Source of the DNA: a virus
Virus record (IMG/VR): IMGVR_UViG_3300032293_002041
Coordinates: 1 to 64,000 of that record
Strand: one strand, 5' to 3'
Length of the DNA stretch: 64,000 nucleotides
In this document: positions 6,598 to 13,080 of the stretch, in pieces
Numbering within the stretch: position 1 is the first letter of the stretch
How the letters are laid out: each line of letters opens with the position of its first letter
Made by a program: the position numbers and the translations under genes
Notes under the pieces: model-generated
Databases searched by the model: none
The model's input: only the letters and a program-made list of their open reading frames with translations
What the model was told of the DNA's origin: nothing

Positions 6598-6840
6598 ATG
6601 ATGACCGTTGCTGAACTGATCGAACAACTGAAGATTGTGCCACAGGATAGCATGGTGGTAATTCCGGGCTATGAGGACGGCTACGACAATCCCGATGTGT
6701 CAACTAGCACACTTGTTGAAAACGACAACTGGGATGGACAAAACAAGCTCTATTGGTATAATGGGCGACACGCACACTATTATAGAGATATGGTCGGAGA
6801 TCAGCCGGTCAACTGTATTGTTATCGGGAGAGGAAAATGA
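6598..6840 (+). CDS. hypothetical protein (80 aa)
   Basis: MMTVAELIEQLKIVPQDSMVVIPGYEDGYDNPDV... follows the pattern of small phage/bacterial proteins of the form 'TVxELIxxLxxxPxDxxVVIxGYE', common but functionally unassigned. Ribosome-binding site GAAAGGGAAA. ATGA overlap with the next gene. Confidence 0.65.
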   Translation: MMTVAELIEQLKIVPQDSMVVIPGYEDGYDNPDVSTSTLVENDNWDGQNKLYWYNGRHAHYYRDMVGDQPVNCIVIGRGK

Positions 6841-7256
6841 AACAGGTAGAGCTACACGCCGAAGTACGATTCCATCTGCTCAATGGGAAGAACTATCGTA
6901 AGTGGCAAGTAAATATTATGCAGGGCAGGAAAAGGGTTGACCAATACTATGTCGATCCGGCCGAATACCAGTTAGAGATGCGTGGTTGCAAGCTGATTAA
7001 TAAGGTAGCTAGGGCGAAATGGGTCAATAAGAAACAGAAAAAGAATGTTAGTGGATGGATACAGTGCGAGGAAGTGATGCTTCGCAAGGATTTACCTATT
7101 GATGGTCTTGAAAAACTATATTACAATCCAATTAAAGACATTAGATGGCGTAGAGAATCGGACTCTGGAGAATTTGAGTGGGACGATTATGAGTTTGATA
7201 CTCTTGTAACTGACGGCAGACAGGTTCATGTGCTTGAGGAAAGATCGTCTGGTTGA
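6837..7256 (+). CDS. hypothetical protein (139 aa)
   Basis: ATGA-coupled to the gene before. Basic and beta-rich N-terminal half, including a Lys-rich patch (AKWVNKKQKKN, about residues 59-70), and an acidic C-terminal part. Not recognised. The next promoter overlaps its stop codon. Confidence 0.65.
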   Translation: MKQVELHAEVRFHLLNGKNYRKWQVNIMQGRKRVDQYYVDPAEYQLEMRGCKLINKVARAKWVNKKQKKNVSGWIQCEEVMLRKDLPIDGLEKLYYNPIKDIRWRRESDSGEFEWDDYEFDTLVTDGRQVHVLEERSSG

Positions 7257-7280
7257 CATTGGCCGATAAGAAGATATACT
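7253..7280 (+). promoter_or_regulatory. sigma70-like promoter
   Basis: TTGACA 7253-7258, 16-bp spacer with CCGATA, TATACT 7275-7280; drives the L7/L12-like gene. Confidence 0.75.
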
Positions 7281-7310
7281 AAGCAGAACAACACCTTTGG
7301 AGGAAAGAGA

Positions 7311-7685
7311 ATGATCAAGATCGAAATGAGCGTTCGTGAGTCGTTGAACATGATTGCAAACGGTTGCAGTCTGGATATGTTCGAGAAGATTGTTTGTGCG
7401 TTGGAAGTGGCACTGGGTGTGAACCAGCGTCGTGTGGTAACGATCACTAGTGGAATGGATACGGACAACCGTATTCCTTGCATCAAAGCTATCCGCTTGC
7501 ACACCGGATGGGGTCTGAAAGAGGCAAAGGATTGGAGTGACTATCTGGTTGGCGGCTGGCATTACGACAAGTTCGTTCCTGCCAAGCCCGGAGCCAAACA
7601 GAGCATCACTCTGAAAACACCAGAAGCGGCAGAGGCTTTGCTGCGTGATCTGGTGGGTTTGGGTTGTGAGGGTTATCTCTCATGA
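7311..7685 (+). CDS. ribosomal protein L7/L12 C-terminal-domain-like protein (124 aa)
   Basis: Residues 55-80 (IPCIKAIRLHTGWGLKEAKDWSD) reproduce the L7/L12 C-terminal motif (K-xx-VIKxVRxxTGLGLKEAKxxV). Residues 100-120 match its last helix (EAAEALLRDLVGLGCE, as in EAExxKxxLExAGA). In the ribosome this domain recruits translation factors. The L12 N-terminal dimerisation domain and hinge are replaced by an unrelated ~50-residue segment, so it is not a plain L12 copy. A role at the host ribosome or as a generic adaptor is inference. Monocistronic with GGAGGAAAGAGA before the ATG. Confidence 0.65.
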   Translation: MIKIEMSVRESLNMIANGCSLDMFEKIVCALEVALGVNQRRVVTITSGMDTDNRIPCIKAIRLHTGWGLKEAKDWSDYLVGGWHYDKFVPAKPGAKQSITLKTPEAAEALLRDLVGLGCEGYLS

Positions 7686-7835
7686 CCTAAAGCCTTGTCC
7701 CTAAAGAACTTAGGGCGAGGCTGGGCGGCCGAATTTGACGTAAGTCCTTGTCAGCAAACGACTTAGGACAAAATCAAAAATCTTTGAGGGATGCTCAAGT
7801 TCCTGCTTGACAATGACGATACTATACTGTAGAAT
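7686..7835 (+). promoter_or_regulatory. double-hairpin promoter cassette, copy 8
   Basis: Hairpin 1: CCTTGT 7693-7698 with GCGAGG 7715-7720 and CCTAA 7700-7704 with TTAGG 7710-7714, loop AGAAC. Promoter TTGACA 7807-7812, CGATA, TAGAAT 7830-7835. No gene starts before the second promoter at 7896, so a short leader RNA lies between. Confidence 0.75.
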
Positions 7836-7895
7836 GAGAGTATCACGAGACAAGACTCCGCGATGATGCCAACAACAGAAACCATCACGACGGAC

Positions 7896-7924
7896 TTGAC
7901 AAGTGGGTAACAGTAGCGTATACT
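7896..7924 (+). promoter_or_regulatory. second, tandem promoter
   Basis: TTGACA 7896-7901, 17-bp spacer lacking CGATA, TATACT 7919-7924; about 65 bp downstream of the cassette-8 promoter, giving the gene at 7970 two starts of transcription. Confidence 0.7.
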
Positions 7925-7969
7925 GGTACTAGCATGATTGGACAATGTAACACTTTTGGAGAAGATAAG

Positions 7970-8227
7970 ATGAAGAAGTTTAGTTTTGTGGTTGACGTTG
8001 TGGCTGACGAGCTTGATCGTGATTCGGTCGTGGATTCAATTCGTGATTGCCTGAGCGATAGTCTGCCCGGTGACGTTCATGCGAATGTCAAGGCTGGCGA
8101 GGTCAAGGCTTTTAGCGAGCAGGGTTATAAAGTGTGGCGAGCAAGAGTTACGGGCGTTACTGCCGAGCAGGCAGGTGATGCCCATGATGGCAAGGTAGAG
8201 AAGGAAACTACCGAAGCGGTTGCCTGA
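7970..8227 (+). CDS. hypothetical protein (85 aa)
   Basis: ATG 7970 follows TTGGAGAAGATAAG. MKKFSFVVDVVADELDRDSVVDSI... shows an alternating strand-helix-strand pattern with Asp/Glu-rich helices. Not recognised. A structured non-coding segment follows directly, probably on the same transcript. Confidence 0.65.
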   Translation: MKKFSFVVDVVADELDRDSVVDSIRDCLSDSLPGDVHANVKAGEVKAFSEQGYKVWRARVTGVTAEQAGDAHDGKVEKETTEAVA

Positions 8228-8475
8228 GCTAACACAACTGGACTATGCCAGTATAAATAGATTTTAGGCATAGTGCGGCGGGGTCAAACCCGCGTAATGA
8301 TGGTTAGTTGCAAGACCAAAAGGTGCAACTTAGAGGGTCTAACCAACCAGATAAGTCGGGTGGTTCCGTCGAAGTTATCGACCTCTAGCGAATATTACAA
8401 TGAGGATGGTAAGACGATAACGCCATCAAACCGTAATGCCTACATGGGACGCCATGTGGGCTTGCGGCGTTGAGT
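8228..8475 (+). ncRNA. second structured RNA candidate (~245 nt)
   Basis: A gene-free stretch between a stop codon and a tRNA promoter with a dense set of perfect helices: ACTATGCC 8242/GGCATAGT 8267; GCGGG 8278/CCCGC 8289; GGTTAG 8302/CTAACC 8339 enclosing GTTGC 8307/GCAAC 8325; GTCGA 8368/TCGAC 8378; AACGCC 8419/GGCGTT 8466 enclosing ACATGG 8442/CCATGT 8452. It shows no RNase P, SRP or tmRNA signature that I can recognise. It could be processed from the upstream mRNA and lies just before two tRNA genes. Confidence 0.6.
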
Positions 8476-8489
8476 GGGTATGGTATAAT
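8462..8489 (+). promoter_or_regulatory. promoter for tRNA-Arg and tRNA-Asp
   Basis: TTGCGG 8462-8467, 16-bp spacer, extended -10 TGGTATAAT with TATAAT 8484-8489, ending nine bases before tRNA-Arg. Confidence 0.6.
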
Positions 8490-8497
8490 GATTACAT

Positions 8498-8569
8498 GGC
8501 CTCGTAGTTCAATGGATAGAATAAGTGACTTCTAATCTCTAGATGCAGGTTCGATTCCTGCCGGGGCTA
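8498..8569 (+). tRNA. tRNA-Arg (TCT)
   Basis: Cloverleaf: acceptor GGCCTCG/CGGGGCT with wobbles, D-arm, anticodon loop CTTCTAA (TCT), T-arm GCAGG/CCTGC with TTCGATT. One mismatch in the middle of the anticodon stem. No encoded CCA. Confidence 0.9.
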
Positions 8570-8574
8570 TTGTT

Positions 8575-8648
8575 GGGGGCGTAGATCAACTGGTTAGATC
8601 GCTAGCTTGTCACGCTAGAGGTTGCGGGTTCGAGTCCCGTCGCTCTCG
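8575..8648 (+). tRNA. tRNA-Asp (GTC)
   Basis: Acceptor GGGGGCG/CGCTCTC (two G-U pairs), anticodon stem CTAGC/GCTAG, loop TTGTCAC (GTC), T-arm GCGGG/CCCGT. Five bases after tRNA-Arg, so probably co-transcribed. Confidence 0.9.
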
Positions 8649-8649
8649 T

Positions 8650-8792
8650 TTATCGTAAAGTCTTACTGCATAAGCACTTACGGCAAATCCGGCGGGCCGA
8701 CCGCGTCGTAAGTCCTTATGCCACAAGAACTTGCGTCAACAATATTTTTTTCAAGTTTTCTGCTTGACGTTGCCGATACTATAGTGTAGAAT
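8650..8792 (+). promoter_or_regulatory. double-hairpin promoter cassette, copy 9
   Basis: Degenerate hairpin 1 (8651-8686), spacer CCGGCGGGCCGACCGC, second unit GTCGTAA...TTGCGTC at 8705-8738. Promoter TTGACG 8764-8769, CCGATA, TAGAAT 8787-8792. Confidence 0.7.
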
Positions 8793-8813
8793 CGGTAGAC
8801 ACAGGAGAAGAAC

Positions 8814-9518
8814 ATGAAAACTGCTGACGGTAACGATAAGTTGGGTAAGGGTTGCATTGTGGTTTCGCGTCCAGTGGGTGATACTTGCCCGCCAGACTGC
8901 GACTATCTCGGTAATGGCTGCTATGCTGAAGCTACTGAAAACCAGTATAAAAATGCTCGCACTGCTGGTTTTGCTAATGTCGTGACCGAGAAGAATAAAA
9001 TCCGTGCCATGATTCTGGACGCAAAGCGTCGTGAGAAGTCTATCCGCTGGCATGAACGTGGCGACTGGTTTCTCAATGGCGAACTTGACCTAGACTATGT
9101 TGCGAATGTAACGTGGGCTTGTGAGAGTATTCTTGCCGATGGTGATACGCTGCCCGATATGTGGTTTTATACTCATATCTACGATTCCCGGCTTGTGAGT
9201 CTGGAAAAGTATATGAATGTGTACGCTAGTGTGCATGATGATAACGATATGGGCGAAGCACTATCGCAGGGTTTCAAGCTGTTCGCATGGTGTGACAGCG
9301 ACATGAAGATTGCTCCGAAGCGTCCTAAGAGCAAAGCAAAGGCAGAAGCATGGCGACAAGCACTGCCGAAGCTGGTGGTTCTCAATGCCACAAAGTTTGT
9401 AGTGTGTCCCGAAATCCGTCGCGGTCGTTCGGAAATCACTTGTACCGGCACTAAAGATAGTATATCATGTGACTTGTGTGTTCGTGGTTTAGCTAATGTG
9501 TTGTTTCCTGCACACTAA
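8814..9518 (+). CDS. phage Gp88-like cysteine-rich protein (234 aa)
   Basis: The N-terminus reads KLGKGCIVVSRPVGDTCPPDCDYLGNGCYAE (residues 9-39), the Cys pattern CPxxCxxxxxxCYA shared by phage Gp88-type proteins, which have been likened to radical-SAM-like proteins. More Cys occur near the C-terminus (CPEIRRG...CTG...CDLCVRG), so metal or Fe-S binding is plausible. A WFYTHIYDSRL core and a basic K-rich segment (KRPKSKAKAE) lie between. The reaction is unknown. Monocistronic behind cassette 9 with a strong GGAGAAG site. Confidence 0.6.
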   Translation: MKTADGNDKLGKGCIVVSRPVGDTCPPDCDYLGNGCYAEATENQYKNARTAGFANVVTEKNKIRAMILDAKRREKSIRWHERGDWFLNGELDLDYVANVTWACESILADGDTLPDMWFYTHIYDSRLVSLEKYMNVYASVHDDNDMGEALSQGFKLFAWCDSDMKIAPKRPKSKAKAEAWRQALPKLVVLNATKFVVCPEIRRGRSEITCTGTKDSISCDLCVRGLANVLFPAH

Positions 9519-9519
9519 A

Positions 9520-9649
9520 CCTAAGTCCTTGACCGTAAAGCACTTACGGCAAGGGCGGGCGGGCGGATTGGTCGTAAGTCCTTGAAGCGTAAGGTTTTAG
9601 AGATTATTCAAGTTTTGCTATTGCATTTGTCGATAAGATACTGTAGAAT
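9520..9649 (+). promoter_or_regulatory. double-hairpin promoter cassette, copy 10
   Basis: Hairpin 1: CCTTG 9527-9531 with CAAGG 9550-9554 and CCGTAA 9533-9538 with TTACGG 9544-9549. Spacer GGCGGGCGGGCGG. Second unit decayed. Promoter TTGCAT 9621-9626, CGATA, TAGAAT 9644-9649. Confidence 0.75.
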
Positions 9650-9682
9650 GGTGGAGTATCACCAATTTGGAAAGGGAGAGAC

Positions 9683-10273
9683 ATGAGCTACGTTGGATTG
9701 TATGATGATGAGGGAAGTAAGAATGCTTTCTATATTATCAAAGACAAAAAGATTGGCCGGAAGCGTGTGGGCTTCAAAGAGTTTGAGAATAAGCAAGAAG
9801 CAGAGTTTGCCCATCGGGTTCAGTCTCATTTGGCACAGTTTGATTTAGCCCCTATGGTATATGGGGATGTTGGTATGATTCGTAGACATGATGGTGAATT
9901 GACCGCTTATGGTTATTTGACCGAAGTAGCTCGTACTATGCCAGCGTGTTATGATGAGAATTGTGATGGTGAATGTTTTGAGACTGAATGTAAGAATGGT
10001 ACTGCTATTTCTGAAGTAGTTTATGATTTGGGCGAACATGGACTAGGATATAACGATGCCCATAAGGGTAATTTTGGTTATGTTCGACGCAAAGGATCAT
10101 GGGTTGCGGTTGCTATCGATCTTGGGATTGAGAGCTTTGGTGATTGGGATGAAGATATTTATGGGAAGTTTGATTACGATGCTGATGTTGGGTATAATCT
10201 TTCTGATAGCGATGTCGATAGCTACGGGGTGTGTAATTGTGTTCACTGCAAACAATTTAGAGACAGAGGATAA
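9683..10273 (+). CDS. compact protein-kinase-fold protein, paralogue 1 (196 aa)
   Basis: A reduced kinase/phosphotransferase fold is suggested by FKEF with Lys32 (like VAIK), Glu39-41 in the next helix, LAPMV, a TEVA hinge, a catalytic-loop-like NDAHKGNFGY (Asp125, His127, Asn130) and a metal-binding-like AIDLG (Asp146). The same marks in the same order occur in the gene at 46232. The C-terminus is Cys-rich (CNCVHC) and may bind zinc. The glycine loop is weak. Substrate unknown; a pseudokinase cannot be excluded. Confidence 0.5.
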   Translation: MSYVGLYDDEGSKNAFYIIKDKKIGRKRVGFKEFENKQEAEFAHRVQSHLAQFDLAPMVYGDVGMIRRHDGELTAYGYLTEVARTMPACYDENCDGECFETECKNGTAISEVVYDLGEHGLGYNDAHKGNFGYVRRKGSWVAVAIDLGIESFGDWDEDIYGKFDYDADVGYNLSDSDVDSYGVCNCVHCKQFRDRG

Positions 10274-10275
10274 TC

Positions 10276-10506
10276 GTGGCAAAGTATTATATCAAATGTG
10301 GGACACTAGAACTCATTTATTCCTGCAACAAATGTCCAAGGGATGCTGCGATGGATGCCATATGGGAAACAAATGAAAATGATACACTAGATGAGCATTT
10401 CTATATAGATGAACGTGGATATAAAGACTACGTTACTGCCGATGGATTGACTTGTGTATTACATACTAGCCACATTCTAAAAGATGCCGGATGGACTTTA
10501 GAGTAA
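10276..10506 (+). CDS. hypothetical protein (76 aa)
   Basis: GTG start three bases after the kinase-like gene, preceded by AGAGGATAATC. MAKYYIKCGTLELIYSCNKCPRDAAMDAI... resembles small phage proteins beginning 'YYIKxGxLExI'. Probably co-translated with the kinase-like gene. Function unknown. Confidence 0.6.
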   Translation: MAKYYIKCGTLELIYSCNKCPRDAAMDAIWETNENDTLDEHFYIDERGYKDYVTADGLTCVLHTSHILKDAGWTLE

Positions 10507-10507
10507 G

Positions 10508-10650
10508 ACTAGCCGCAAACCCTTACTGCGACAGCACTTAGGGCGAGCGGGGCCGCCCAGCTTTGACATAAGTCCTTAGACCACAACACTTTAGAGCAAA
10601 TTCAAAAATCTTCTAAAGTTTCCCTACTGGGTTGGTCGATAATATAGTAT
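10508..10650 (+). promoter_or_regulatory. double-hairpin promoter cassette, copy 11 (decayed promoter)
   Basis: First unit AACCCTT...ACTTAGGG (10517-10546), spacer CGAGCGGGGCCGCCC, second unit 10567-10596. The promoter has CGATA but a poor -35 (CTGGGT) and a poor -10 (TATGGA), so this copy looks mutated. Confidence 0.6.
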
Positions 10651-10684
10651 GGAAACGAAGCAAGAAACCAAAAGGAATGGACAG

Positions 10685-11044
10685 ATGATTCAGTGGGTTG
10701 GAGTGTTGATTACCCTGCTTGGACTGGCATATACGGGACTCAAGGACTATCAAAAGGGGGATATAAAGTTTCCTCCTATTCCACAGAAACCGGCCTTGAC
10801 AAAGGTGGTTTATCCGGTACAATACTGTCTGATGGCTTACGACCCTAATGTTGACAAAGTTTTTTACCTACACGAAAATGGACAATGGCATGATTACGCT
10901 CCACAACAACGACGATATGCGACCCAAGCGCAACCATATCAAGCTCAAGGTGCGACCGCAGTGGCAGGTTCCTACGGGTCACAAGGAACACCGGCATACC
11001 GTTATGGACAATCGCCCCAAGCGAACACGAACCCGATCCGCTGA
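10685..11044 (+). CDS. single-pass membrane protein with Gln-rich tail (119 aa)
   Basis: ATG 10685 after AAAAGGAATGGAC; a longer start at 10649 overlaps the -10 region. Residues 3-18 (WVGVLITLLGLAYTGL) form a membrane segment. The C-terminal third is low-complexity, rich in Gln, Ala, Tyr and Pro. Probably anchored with a disordered tail. Not recognised. Confidence 0.6.
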   Translation: MIQWVGVLITLLGLAYTGLKDYQKGDIKFPPIPQKPALTKVVYPVQYCLMAYDPNVDKVFYLHENGQWHDYAPQQRRYATQAQPYQAQGATAVAGSYGSQGTPAYRYGQSPQANTNPIR

Positions 11045-11056
11045 AAATCGCAGGGC

Positions 11057-11085
11057 TTGCGAGAATGGGGACTATTGACTATAAT
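11057..11085 (+). promoter_or_regulatory. promoter of the five-tRNA cluster
   Basis: TTGCGA 11057-11062, 17-bp spacer, TATAAT 11080-11085, ten bases before tRNA-Thr. Confidence 0.6.
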
Positions 11086-11094
11086 ACTTTGATT

Positions 11095-11167
11095 GCCGCT
11101 GTAGCTCAATTGGCAGAGCAACGCTTTTGTAAAGCGTAGGTTATCCGTTCGATTCGGATGAGCGGCT
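11095..11167 (+). tRNA. tRNA-Thr (TGT)
   Basis: Acceptor GCCGCT/AGCGGC (7th pair mismatched), anticodon stem ACGCT/AGCGT, loop TTTGTAA (TGT), T-arm ATCCG/CGGAT. Confidence 0.9.
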
Positions 11168-11168
11168 C

Positions 11169-11239
11169 TCCGGGATAGTGTAACGGTAGCACCAGAGATT
11201 TTGGTTCTCTTTGTCTGGGTTCGAATCCTAGTCCCGGAA
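11169..11239 (+). tRNA. tRNA-Gln (TTG)
   Basis: Acceptor TCCGGGA/TCCCGGA, anticodon stem AGAGA/TCTCT, loop TTTTGGT (TTG), T-arm CTGGG/CCTAG. Two bases after tRNA-Thr. Confidence 0.9.
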
Positions 11240-11248
11240 TTAGTTTGA

Positions 11249-11320
11249 TGCCCTGTAGCACAACGGTTGTGCAAAGTGCTGTTAACACTGAGGTTGTAGG
11301 TTCGAATCCTACCGGGGCAG
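11249..11320 (+). tRNA. tRNA-Asn (GTT)
   Basis: Acceptor TGCCCTG/CGGGGCA, anticodon loop CTGTTAA (GTT) on AAGTG/CACTG (one mismatch), T-arm GTAGG/CCTAC. Confidence 0.9.
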
Positions 11321-11324
11321 TTTT

Positions 11325-11409
11325 GGCTGGATGGCAGAGCGGTCTAATGCACCGGTTTACTAAACCGACGAGGAGAAATCCTCCACAGGTTCGAATCCTG
11401 TTCCAGCCG
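11325..11409 (+). tRNA. tRNA-Ser with unusual ACT anticodon
   Basis: Class II cloverleaf with a long variable arm (GAGGAG/CCTCC). Acceptor GGCTGGA/TCCAGCC, T-arm ACAGG/CCTGT. The seven-base loop TTACTAA puts ACT at the anticodon, where GCT is the rule for AGY serine codons. Confidence 0.8.
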
Positions 11410-11413
11410 CTTA

Positions 11414-11496
11414 GGTAGATTACTCAAGTGGACAACGAGGGCAGACTGTAAATCTGCTGGCTATCGCCTTCGGGAGTTCGAATCTCTCATCTACCA
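11414..11496 (+). tRNA. tRNA-Tyr (GTA)
   Basis: Class II: acceptor GGTAGAT/ATCTACC, anticodon loop CTGTAAA (GTA), variable arm CTATCGCCTTCG, T-arm with TTCGAAT. Last of five clustered tRNAs. Confidence 0.9.
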
Positions 11497-11497
11497 C

Positions 11498-11624
11498 TAA
11501 GTTGTTGGTACATAAAGACTTAGAACAAATTTGGCGGGCCGACTTCGACGTAAGTGCTTGCTGCATAACGACTTAGAATTTTCTAAAGTTTGTGCTTGAC
11601 AACTACCGATAATAGAGATATGAT
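11498..11624 (+). promoter_or_regulatory. double-hairpin promoter cassette, copy 12
   Basis: CTAAGTTGTTGG...ACTTAG first unit, spacer TTGGCGGGCCGAC, second unit 11549-11577. Promoter TTGACA 11596-11601, CCGATA, TATGAT 11619-11624. Sits between tRNA-Tyr and tRNA-Glu. Confidence 0.75.
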
Positions 11625-11658
11625 TGCTAATCGGAGGCTGACGTTGAGTTGCGAGTGT

Positions 11659-11730
11659 GGCCCCATAGTCTAACGGCTAGGACGACAGCCTTTCACGCTG
11701 TAGATCGGAGTTCGATTCTCCGTGGGGTCA
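11659..11730 (+). tRNA. tRNA-Glu (TTC)
   Basis: Acceptor GGCCCCA/TGGGGTC, anticodon stem ACAGC/GCTGT, loop CTTTCAC (TTC), T-arm CGGAG/CTCCG. Confidence 0.9.
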
Positions 11731-11782
11731 TTTGTTTCTGCTAATCCTACGGATTTGGTGGTCTTGGCGATAGTCAGCGAGA
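11731..11782 (+). repeat. AATCC-hairpin/AGTCAGC element, copy B
   Basis: TTTGTTTCTGCTAATCC, TAC, GGATTTGG, then TAGTCAGCGAG. Starts directly after tRNA-Glu and ends just before the promoter at 11801. Confidence 0.65.
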
Positions 11783-11800
11783 ATTCTAAAGTTTTGGGTG

Positions 11801-11829
11801 TTGACAGGACGATATTGGTATGGTAGACT
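11801..11829 (+). promoter_or_regulatory. sigma70-like promoter
   Basis: TTGACA 11801-11806, CGATA in a 17-bp spacer, TAGACT 11824-11829. Confidence 0.75.
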
Positions 11830-11853
11830 GTTGGAACACGAAAGGAACCTAAG

Positions 11854-12018
11854 ATGAAAAGCGTAAAGGTATACGATATTCTGACCGAGGATGGTCGAAC
11901 TCTTGCAGATATTCAGTTGGAAATGCACGATGAATATGAATGGATCGATATTTTTCGTAAGCTGGATGAAATCACAGGGCAGGATATTGACAGCTATAGC
12001 TCTCATGAGGTAGAATAG
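11854..12018 (+). CDS. hypothetical acidic protein (54 aa)
   Basis: MKSVKVYDILTEDGRTLADIQLEMHDEYEW..., with AAAGGAACCTAAG before the ATG. A short strand-turn-strand followed by acidic helices. Not recognised. tRNA-Lys begins seven bases after the stop and is probably on the same transcript. Confidence 0.6.
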   Translation: MKSVKVYDILTEDGRTLADIQLEMHDEYEWIDIFRKLDEITGQDIDSYSSHEVE

Positions 12019-12024
12019 AACGAT

Positions 12025-12098
12025 GCGCCTCTAACTCAATTGGTCAGAGTAGCGGTCTTTTAAACCGTAAGTTCCGGGTTCGAGTCCCGGGGGGCGCA
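12025..12098 (+). tRNA. tRNA-Lys (TTT)
   Basis: Acceptor GCGCCTC/GGGGCGC, anticodon stem GCGGT/ACCGT, loop CTTTTAA (TTT), T-arm CCGGG/CCCGG. The next promoter begins two bases downstream. Confidence 0.9.
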
Positions 12099-12099
12099 C

Positions 12100-12128
12100 T
12101 TGACAGTTGTTGATTGTTGGTGTAGAAT
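12100..12128 (+). promoter_or_regulatory. sigma70-like promoter
   Basis: TTGACA 12100-12105, 17-bp spacer without CGATA, TAGAAT 12123-12128. Confidence 0.75.
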
Positions 12129-12152
12129 AGAGATAAAGAAAGGGAGCAGACT

Positions 12153-12329
12153 ATGCGATATGAAGATTACTATGACGGCTACAACTATGACTATGACGAA
12201 TTGGTAGAAAATACCGAGGATCTTGGTCTGGATGAAGAACCTTGGATGCAAGATGCCGAGGAAGACGATGATGAGGTTCCGTCTTATGGTAGGAATTATT
12301 ATCCAAGTATTGAAGACGAAAACGAATAA
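12153..12329 (+). CDS. highly acidic Tyr/Asp-rich protein (58 aa)
   Basis: ATG after AAAGGGAGCAGACT. The sequence is dominated by Asp, Glu and Tyr (MRYEDYYDGYNYDYDELVEN...), strongly negative and probably disordered. DNA mimicry is possible but is only a guess from charge. A tRNA-like element follows. Confidence 0.65.
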   Translation: MRYEDYYDGYNYDYDELVENTEDLGLDEEPWMQDAEEDDDEVPSYGRNYYPSIEDENE

Positions 12330-12334
12330 TCTCT

Positions 12335-12419
12335 GTGTGTGCTTCTAGGTGGGACTAGACCCTATTCTTTATTCCTTTCTTTCTTATCGGGATTGTCGGT
12401 TCAAATCCGACCACACACT
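12335..12419 (+). tRNA. atypical tRNA-like gene with ~20-nt anticodon loop
   Basis: Perfect acceptor GTGTGTG 12335-12341/CACACAC 12412-12418, D-arm TCTA/TAGA, T-arm GTCGG/CCGAC with TTCAAAT. The anticodon stem CCCTAT 12360-12365/ATCGGG 12386-12391 (one mismatch) closes a pyrimidine-rich 20-base loop instead of seven. No anticodon can be assigned. It could be a decayed tRNA, a tRNA with a tiny insertion, or a tRNA-like RNA. Confidence 0.55.
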
Positions 12420-12421
12420 TT

Positions 12422-12925
12422 ATGAATGCTTTTCAGGAAGAACTAGATGACTTCCGACGTACCCCGGACGGTAAGATTATCCAAGGTGCTGCCCATACTA
12501 GCCGAGTATTAAATCACAAATATAGGAATAGTGTGATTATAAAGGCTATCTGTTCTCTGCGTAAGATTGAGAAAGATTTTGATAGTATTGCTTGTTGTGG
12601 CGTAAGTGGTTTGATGGTAGTGCCACAGATTGCAGAGATTCTCAATAAGAACATTATTGTTATTCGCAAGGGAGAGCGACGGTATAGCGAATTTTTTATC
12701 GAAGGCGTTACTCCGTCTAATTATGTTATTGTTGATGATTTAATTTGTTCTGGTAGTACCGTTAAACGCATTATGAACTATATTCATGATGATGTTCCGC
12801 GAGCAAAATGTATTGGCGCATATTTCTACATGGGTGAGGAGTGCTCCTACAATGCTTCCAATTCTAAACTTTTTGAGAAGCAGTTCGGGACATTTCTTCT
12901 AAACCCTTACCAGCCAAAGACTTAG
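12422..12925 (+). CDS. phosphoribosyltransferase-fold protein (167 aa)
   Basis: Residues ~101-115 (YVIVDDLICSGSTVK) form the type I PRTase PRPP-binding motif (hydrophobic strand, DD, GST turn). The upstream CCGVSGLMVVPQIA resembles the earlier PPi-loop region. Such enzymes transfer phosphoribosyl groups to bases in nucleotide salvage; the base is unknown and the protein is short. It starts two bases after the tRNA-like element with no clear ribosome-binding site. The last ~8 codons are inside the first hairpin of cassette 13. Confidence 0.7.
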   Translation: MNAFQEELDDFRRTPDGKIIQGAAHTSRVLNHKYRNSVIIKAICSLRKIEKDFDSIACCGVSGLMVVPQIAEILNKNIIVIRKGERRYSEFFIEGVTPSNYVIVDDLICSGSTVKRIMNYIHDDVPRAKCIGAYFYMGEECSYNASNSKLFEKQFGTFLLNPYQPKT

Positions 12926-13036
12926 GACTAAGCCGGGCGGCCCCGGTCGCCGTAAGTCCTTATCTGCCAACAACTTGCGACATACAGAATTTTTCCAAAG
13001 TTTTCGCTTGACACTGCCGATAATATAGTGTAGAAT
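12903..13036 (+). promoter_or_regulatory. double-hairpin promoter cassette, copy 13
   Basis: First unit overlaps the 3' end of the PRTase gene (CCTTACCAGCC...ACTTAGGA). Spacer GCCGGGCGGCCCCGG, second unit CGTAAGTCCTTATC...TTGCG. Promoter TTGACA 13008-13013, CCGATA, TAGAAT 13031-13036. Confidence 0.75.
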
Positions 13037-13080
13037 CAGTGAACGAAGAACGATTGAACAGCAACACGAAAGGGATGATT

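Noticed and set aside
8228-8475. RNase P RNA or SRP RNA
   Set aside because: The diagnostic conserved regions of those RNAs are not present in the segment.
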